Shown here piece by piece: positions 59,601-64,000 of a DNA stretch of 64,000 nucleotides. Location of the stretch: the NCBI RefSeq assembly GCF_030867095.1, contig NC_081833.1, positions 69,963,895-70,027,894 on the forward strand. The letters are read 5' to 3'. The notes beneath the pieces are model-generated. The model did no database searches. It worked only from the letters and a program-made list of their open reading frames with translations, and had not been told where the DNA came from. Both the position numbers and the translations under genes were made by a program. Source of the stretch: Alligator mississippiensis. Taxonomy: Eukaryota > Chordata > Crocodylia > Alligatoridae. Numbering within the stretch: position 1 is the first letter of the stretch; each line of letters begins with the position of its first letter.

Positions 59601-62600
59601 CAGATGGAAACTGGAGACCTAAATCTGCTTATACTGGTGACTGTATTACCTCTCACTGATGGAGCCTGAAGAGCAGATTTGACTTTCTAGCAGGCCTTTC
59701 ATGTGCTGGACCTGCCTTACAGCCTGGGTGTAACTCTGAGGCTTCTGAAATTTGTAAGGTCCCAGCAATTCCAGCTCCATCTCTACATGCTGGAGCTGCA
59801 TGTACAAGTAGCGGTTATAATCATTGTGTTTCAGTCGGTCCGTCATCCCTTTCTCTGGGGTGGGACTTCTTGTTTTTTCTCCAGGGAACAGAAAAAAAGA
59901 AAGAAAAAGAGTGAGGGCAATCATGGAGTACAATAATACTGCTCAATATGAACCAGGGTCTAGGATTCATAAGCTCTCGAGCCATAAAAACATGAATATC
60001 TAAGGTGGACATGAATACTTATAATCTAGTTTTGATAGTGGTATGCCAGTAATGTTACAAAAGCAGTCTGTAATACCTGAAAAGACATATTTTCTGACAA
60101 CAGCCCCAAGATTTAGACCAAGTATCATTGGTCAAAAGTTACTCGTACAGCATGTAACTTCTGAAATCCACTGAAAAAACCCCTAGTAACCTCAGACATC
60201 AGTCTGGCACCACTCACAGCATAATGTTCAGTAATGTGAGCTCTTCAGGCCAAGTCAAGCCCTAAGTTAAGAGCAGAATGGGAAAGGATGATCCCACAGG
60301 TAGAGGAAGGAGAGGCAGTCAGCCCAAAAAACAACACGATAATGGAACTTGAGCTTCTTGATAGATGTTGATTCTTTGCAAAGAACAGAGAGCAGAAAGG
60401 CCCCTTTCATCAAAGGAAACTGACTTTATGAACTGCCTTTACGTCAAAATGAAATAGGAGATAGCTTAGCCTATGTGGCAGTCGCCACTAGCTTTGCTCA
60501 CAGCAAGGTTGTCGCTATCTGCTGTTTTACCTTGGATATCCACAGAGCCTAATGTAATGATGATAGGATCATCCTTCTTCTTACTCTCGTTGTAAAACTC
60601 TCGCCCAGCTTGGTTCTGCTGGCAGATGATATCCTCGACCAAAGCCAAAAGCAGGTTGATGTCAGCAGATTTTCCCAGCACTGTTTCTGAAGAGGGTAGT
60701 GGAGTCTTCAGTGTTTTGAACAGTGAATTGGCAATTCTCTTAATATCCTGAAAGACATAGCAAGAGCATGACAGTACTCTTGTGACTGGTACTTGTGCTG
60801 AAGTGGTGTGAAACCTGGGTAAGCTTCACTCACATGTGTCACCTCTGGTGGGGTCTGCCCCCCAGTTTGGATAGGGCATTAAGGCCCTCCTACAGGGTTA
60901 AATACCATCATGGGACCATCTTGGTCTGACAGGCTCATTTTACTGAGTCCAACAGGACAAAATGTTAGGATGTAAAAATACATCCAGTTCGTCTGGGATG
61001 GGGAGTTATGGGAATAAATGTCACCTTTTAACTTGGGGGTGTTGGTTGTAGCCATGTTGGTTTAAGGATATAGGTAGATAAGGTTCTTTGGGTAAATGTG
61101 GTATTTATTAGACCAACTAAATAGTTGGAGAAATTATTCTTTGCAAGCTTTTGGGTACAAATACCCTTCTTCAGGCAGAGGGTGGACTCTCCCTCTGGCT
61201 GAAGAAGGGTGTTTGTACCCAAAAAGCTTGCAAAGAACAATTTTTCCAACTATTTAGTTGGTCTAATAGAAGATATCACATTTACCCAAAGAACCTTGTC
61301 TACCCTTTAACTTGGTCGTGTCCTTGATATTAGATGGTGACCGCTGACCACAGTGTTTTCAGAAAAATGTATAAGGGCCAAATTCTGCCTGGGGAGATGC
61401 ATGGGCAGACCTTAATGGAGTGCAAAGTTCTACCTTGAAGGCAGAAATGCTTATTACTGAAGGAGGTACGATGCATCCCTCAACCCAGGACAAAATACTG
61501 CTTTACTGCCACACTTAGTGAAACCAAAATTCATACTGATGCCAGCAGAGGGCAGTGCAGGTCATCCTACTGTCCCCCTGTAGCATCCAGCAAGCAGGGA
61601 GACTTGCCTTTATCACAGCCTCTGGAGTGAGTGAGATACTCTGCATGGCTTGAGGGGGTGGGGGAAGGCTAGGAGACACTCGACCACTTTTCCCTGGCTT
61701 CTTCTCCTTCTGCTGCTGGGCTGGCCGGGGCCGGGTGTTCCTGAAGATCTGCACGATGAGCAGGTTGATGGGGAACATGAGGAGGGAGCTCTCAAAGCCA
61801 ATCATCACCTCCTGCCATGTGAACTCGATTTTGCCTGCCAGGGTCAAGCAGAGAGAAAGGGTAAACTGACCCTACAGCAAGGAGGAGCCTTCAGACCTTG
61901 AGCTTCTCCCCCATGGAAAGGCCTCCCCTCTTCAACCCCTGGAAACCTGCTTCTTGCCTCCACCCTCTCCCTAGAAAAACCAAGCCAGGATTTGGGTGGA
62001 TACCTAGGTCCATCTTCTGCTCAGCTGGATCCTTGGGCACCCCCCAGAACATGATGCTTGTCAGCATGGTGCAGAGAAGCAGGGAGAAGCAGCACGATAC
62101 CCTCTGGGCTCGCGTGAAGCAGCTCCGTGGGGAACGGCTGAAGATTGAGTACCAGATGTGTCCATCGCGGAAACCCTTTGAGGTCTTCATGAAGAACAGG
62201 TTACTGAGGAAGAACAAGAGGGGAGGCAAGGCAGCACTTAGAGAGGGAAGAGGGATGAGAGAGCAGAGTGCAGCCCACCCGGGTTCATGCCTGTAGGCAC
62301 TGTTGTAAGACGGGAGTAGAAAAGTGAGATAATACCGGACCTCATCGGGGCGGGGTGAGACAGTTGTGTTGGCACTGGGAATAGCAGGGGTACCCATGAA
62401 GCATCCACAGGGCCACTGCCTTTTACAGTGGCTGAAATGGAGCTCCCAGCGGCCTGTAGCCTCAGGGTGAGGACAAAACAAAGCAAAAGCTATGTCTGTC
62501 CATCTGTCAGGGAAACTGTGTATTAAAGCAGGGGAGCAGGGGTTTGAACTGGGTTTGTCAGACTATCTTTCTCCCATCCATTGATTTCTGTGCAGTAATG

Positions 62601-63938
62601 GCACAGTTTAAGAATCAGATCAGCTAAGCAGTCTTCCCTCTGGTCCTGGATGGGAGTTGGAAAGACCCCACTCACTTCAATGGTGTGAGCACAAGAGCCT
62701 TTTTGCATTCCTTCTTACTCAGACCGACTCCTGCCATCCAGAAGTTGGAGTGTCAGACAAGAGAAGTTACCTGAATTGCTTCATGTCCTGTTCAGTAGCT
62801 ACTGGGAACACTTTGTCTAGGACACATTCCCCAACATCAATGGCCAACCAAGAGTTGCAGAGAAAATACCATTTCTGATCCCGAGCCAGGTCATGGACCA
62901 GCACGCGATTCACATACCTGTAGAAGACACATAAGGGACGTGGGGAGGGAAGTCAGGAGGGAATTTGATACACGGACAGTGCTACTCCATGCAAATGCCG
63001 CAGTCAGCATCCTACCCTGAGCCCCTCAGCATAACATATTATCATTACCTGGGTAATTCAATCCCATGCTTACCAGGATGGGCTGTTTCCTGAATTATCA
63101 TGCCACAGCCTGATACGCTGCAGTTCCCCAAGAGGGAACAGAGTACAGAGCAGGAAAACATCCACTCCACCACGCTCAAAGACCAATGTGTCTGGGTCCA
63201 TTAGGTGATGGGGCTCACTCTCTCCTTCCAGGCCATAGAGGGTGAGAGTCACCTAAAAGAGGTGAAGTTCACATGGGTATATAACTATTAATTTCTATTC
63301 ATGGCTTGGATACCAGTATTTTATGTGTGCACAGGGCCCCATCCGAGTATCCTAGTCTGGCAATTCTCACTGATGTATATAGCAACTGCCCAGAGTAGTA
63401 AAAGCTGACAGCGGGGGTGCTCAGGAGCTGGTACATAGTGGCCAAGGGGCTCATGGCAAAATCCCCACATACCAAACGTAGCTGAACAACAGCCAGCAAG
63501 CAGATAGAAGTTATTACAGAATTCAGTCTGTAGAGGAGCCCAACTCATTCTGGCACTGCTTAGCTGCAAAATGAGTTAGATGATAGAGGTAACAGGTACT
63601 AATGGCTTTTCCCTTATGGATCTTCCCATGATGTGGGTCCTTCTCATACCCTGGTTGGCTAACATTAGACCCAGTGTGCCCCTGCTCTGTTGCCTCTCCA
63701 TCCCTTTGTCATGGCAATTGTCTGCTTATCCCCTCCCTTAGACATCAGGCTTGCAAATGACACCGTCTGTTAACCTGGAGCTGAACAAGCCAGTGATCTG
63801 ATAAACACACAATTGTGGCTCTAACTTCAAGAGTACCTTGGAAGTTGTGGCTGCCCCTCGACGGTGCCCGGTAAAAACTGTCACAAGATAACGATACTGA
63901 GCAAAACGGTCATTGTCCTCCAGCACCGTGATCTTCAC
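44520..63938 (-). CDS. PKD1L2: PKD1L2, polycystin-1-like protein 2, C-terminal 1,091 residues (5' part outside window)
   Basis: A large polycystin-1-family membrane protein (about 2,450 residues in human). The window holds 19 coding exons from inside the PLAT domain to the stop, with compatible phases and no internal stop. Order: PLAT domain ([20 protein letters not shown] to [20 protein letters not shown]), [20 protein letters not shown], then hydrophobic segments corresponding to TM2-TM11 of the family: [54 protein letters not shown], the [25 protein letters not shown] pair, [11 protein letters not shown], a long extracellular polycystin region with NIS/NSS/NAT glycosylation-type sites, and the channel-like block ending [19 protein letters not shown]. 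The GPS/GAIN region and N-terminal lectin/REJ parts must lie to the right. Neighbour GCSH on the same strand agrees with human order. The exons are described individually below. Confidence 0.95.
45455..45586 (-). CDS. PKD1L2: PKD1L2 exon, TM11
   Basis: 132 bases, phase 0. Encodes [40 protein letters not shown] and KYYQ. The last membrane helix of the family. Confidence 0.96.
46606..46858 (-). repeat. Unclassified dispersed repeat, copy B
   Basis: Reverse-complement partner of 42529-42852, uninterrupted, about 250 bases, in a PKD1L2 intron. See copy A for the shared words. A solitary LTR fossil is possible, not shown. Confidence 0.6.
47512..47613 (-). CDS. PKD1L2: PKD1L2 exon, pore-helix region
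   Basis: 102 bases, phase 0. Encodes [20 protein letters not shown] then [14 protein letters not shown]. In channel polycystins the matching stretch forms the pore helix. Confidence 0.95.
48040..48550. mobile_element. MITE-like element with GC-rich inner insertion
   Basis: Outer ends: GGTTCGTCTATACATTAATA on the left and GGTGCATCTACGTGAGATGC on the other strand at the right. A GC-rich block at about 48098-48335, starting CAGGGTCATCCCTGG, interrupts the AT-rich element and resembles a second DNA element (CAGGGYCRTCCC end). Inner right boundary uncertain. In the PKD1L2 intron between the TM10 and pore exons. Confidence 0.5.
49845..50055 (-). CDS. PKD1L2: PKD1L2 exon, TM9 and TM10
   Basis: 211 bases. 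Encodes [60 protein letters not shown] and [11 protein letters not shown]. Contains the [10 protein letters not shown] linker-like motif conserved in the family. Donor GTGAGT. Confidence 0.95.
51116..51276 (-). CDS. PKD1L2: PKD1L2 exon, TM8
   Basis: 161 bases. Encodes [40 protein letters not shown] and [13 protein letters not shown]. Membrane segment [15 protein letters not shown]. Donor GTAAAT, phase 2. Confidence 0.94.
51689..51816 (-). CDS. PKD1L2: PKD1L2 exon, TM7
   Basis: 128 bases. Encodes [40 protein letters not shown] and VMQ. Membrane segment [16 protein letters not shown]. Donor GTAAGA, phase 0. Confidence 0.94.
52118..52622. mobile_element. About 500-bp non-autonomous DNA element
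   Basis: Left end TTAGGCTAGGGACAGAAGTT; right end, other strand, TAAGGCTAAGTATAGACAGT. Interior AT-rich with CAGTTTAAG/CTGATTTAAG words and a GC-rich centre. No coding capacity. In the PKD1L2 intron upstream of the TM7 exon region. Confidence 0.6.
53275..53408 (-). CDS. PKD1L2: PKD1L2 exon, end of extracellular domain
   Basis: 134 bases. Encodes [40 protein letters not shown] and ESNAL. WLD..TRAV..EFT.YN is a strong polycystin signature. Donor GTGAGA. Confidence 0.96.
54431..54758 (-). CDS. PKD1L2: PKD1L2 exon, polycystin extracellular domain
   Basis: 328 bases, the largest exon seen. Encodes [100 protein letters not shown] and LGTDLKNAT. The GSARIRQ(V/L)R and Y.GGGYV motifs are typical of the polycystin domain. 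Several N-glycosylation sequons. Confidence 0.95.
55607..55792 (-). CDS. PKD1L2: PKD1L2 exon, TM6 and start of polycystin extracellular region
   Basis: 186 bases. Encodes [40 protein letters not shown] and [22 protein letters not shown]. The membrane segment is followed by the conserved FTWA....L motif of polycystins. Donor GTACAA. Confidence 0.93.
56530..56670 (-). CDS. PKD1L2: PKD1L2 exon, loop before TM6, weak donor
   Basis: 141 bases. Encodes [40 protein letters not shown] and ALIREIL. The donor is GTCTGC, a poor match to consensus but the only GT that keeps phase 1 into the next exon. Confidence 0.88.
57040..57182 (+). repeat. Polypurine tract
   Basis: About 140 bases that are almost all A and G on the plus strand (for example AGGAGGAGGAAAAGAATTAA, GGGAGGAGAGGGGGGAAAGA), giving a long polypyrimidine tract in the PKD1L2 pre-mRNA. 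Confidence 0.7.
58151..58247 (-). CDS. PKD1L2: PKD1L2 exon, TM5 end
   Basis: 97 bases. Encodes [20 protein letters not shown] then [12 protein letters not shown]. An acidic segment follows the membrane helix. Donor GTAACT, phase 1. Confidence 0.93.
58637..58868 (-). CDS. PKD1L2: PKD1L2 exon, TM4 and start of TM5
   Basis: 232 bases. Encodes [60 protein letters not shown] and [18 protein letters not shown]. The last motif is highly conserved in the polycystin-1 family. Donor GTAAGA, phase 0. Confidence 0.95.
59650..59878 (-). CDS. PKD1L2: PKD1L2 exon, cytoplasmic loop with heptad-like segment
   Basis: 229 bases. Encodes [60 protein letters not shown] and [16 protein letters not shown]. The acceptor was chosen at CTGGAG because it joins phase 1 to a continuous frame. 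Confidence 0.9.
60531..60747 (-). CDS. PKD1L2: PKD1L2 exon, cytoplasmic loop
   Basis: 217 bases. Encodes [60 protein letters not shown] and [12 protein letters not shown]. Acceptor TTTCAG, donor GTAAAA, phase 1 out. Confidence 0.93.
61041..61304. mobile_element. Complete fold-back (palindromic) element
   Basis: Two arms of about 105 bases in inverted orientation: 61073-61178 (GGTAGATAAGGTTCTTTGGG ... TACCCTTCTTCAGGC-like) and 61196-61304, with a spacer of under 20 bases. The preceding GGTTGTAGCCATGTTGGTTT belongs to the same family, as the partial copy at 9063-9208 shows. Arms agree at roughly nine of ten positions by eye. MITE-like; abundant relatives are expected in crocodilian or turtle DNA. 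Confidence 0.75.
61608..61834 (-). CDS. PKD1L2: PKD1L2 exon, TM3, with GC donor
   Basis: 227 bases. Encodes [20 protein letters not shown] and [20 protein letters not shown], then a basic and Pro/Ser-rich cytoplasmic loop. The exon must end at AAG 61608, followed by GCAAGT, to keep frame with the next exon, so the intron is of the GC-AG class. Confidence 0.93.
62004..62203 (-). CDS. PKD1L2: PKD1L2 exon, TM2
   Basis: 200 bases. Encodes (S)[59 protein letters not shown] and AEQKMDL. Contains the first membrane segment after PLAT. Phase 2 in, phase 1 out. Confidence 0.95.
62771..62917 (-). CDS. PKD1L2: PKD1L2 exon, PLAT domain end
   Basis: 147 bases. Encodes (W)[19 protein letters not shown] then [20 protein letters not shown] and ATEQDMKQF. 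The WYVNRV and [10 protein letters not shown] stretches are diagnostic for polycystin-1-family PLAT domains. Confidence 0.96.
63074..63252 (-). CDS. PKD1L2: PKD1L2 exon, PLAT domain middle
   Basis: 179 bases. Encodes [20 protein letters not shown] then [20 protein letters not shown] and [20 protein letters not shown]. Donor GTAAGC, phase 2. Confidence 0.95.
63837..63938 (-). CDS. PKD1L2: PKD1L2 exon, PLAT domain start
   Basis: 102 bases, phase 0 at both ends. Encodes [20 protein letters not shown] then [14 protein letters not shown], the first strands of the PLAT/LH2 beta-sandwich. Confidence 0.95.
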
Positions 63939-64000
63939 CTGGAGAAAGATGCAATGCTGGGGTGGATGGGGAGGGGATGGACACAGCTGCTAAAACAGTA

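Overview
The window looks like amniote nuclear DNA, most likely from a crocodilian; a turtle is the main alternative. The evidence is intron-containing vertebrate genes with CpG-island promoters, CR1 LINE 3' ends with ATCTATGA-type terminal repeats, and many small hAT-like and fold-back DNA elements. No bacterial or viral gene is visible. The gene order, all read from the minus strand, is C16orf46-like (left), GCSH (middle), PKD1L2 (right). This matches the human 16q23 order C16orf46-GCSH-PKD1L2, where all three also share one strand.

Layout. 1-3.2 kb: first coding exon, CpG island and intron of a C16orf46-like gene, with a perfect RFX-type X-box beside the start codon. 3.2-10.1 kb: repeats, including a purine-rich minisatellite, hAT-like elements, one CR1 nested in another of opposite strand, and a long palindrome. 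10.1-12.3 kb: a GC-rich single-exon plus-strand gene for a glycogen-targeting subunit of protein phosphatase 1 (PPP1R3 family), with a 30/31-bp minisatellite ending at its promoter and an unrelated 40-bp minisatellite starting about 30 bases after its stop. 12.3-31.9 kb: gene-free, AT-rich and repeat-poor up to about 19.4 kb, then old CR1 copies and DNA elements. 32.0-42.0 kb: complete GCSH (five coding exons, 169 residues) with a CpG-island promoter and a palindromic NRF1-type site. 42.0-44.2 kb: repeats. 44.2-64.0 kb: the 3' half of PKD1L2 (19 coding exons, 1,091 residues, open throughout), which continues past the right edge.

Functions. GCSH is the lipoyl-carrying H protein of the mitochondrial glycine cleavage system. 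PKD1L2 is a polycystin-1-family membrane protein; the part seen runs from the PLAT domain to the C-terminus. The PPP1R3-like protein should bring PP1 to glycogen. The three genes are not an obvious pathway; they are neighbours by conserved order. The most notable item is the PPP1R3-like gene, which to my knowledge is absent from this interval in human and has an unusual N-terminal cysteine cluster. I saw no wholly new biological system.
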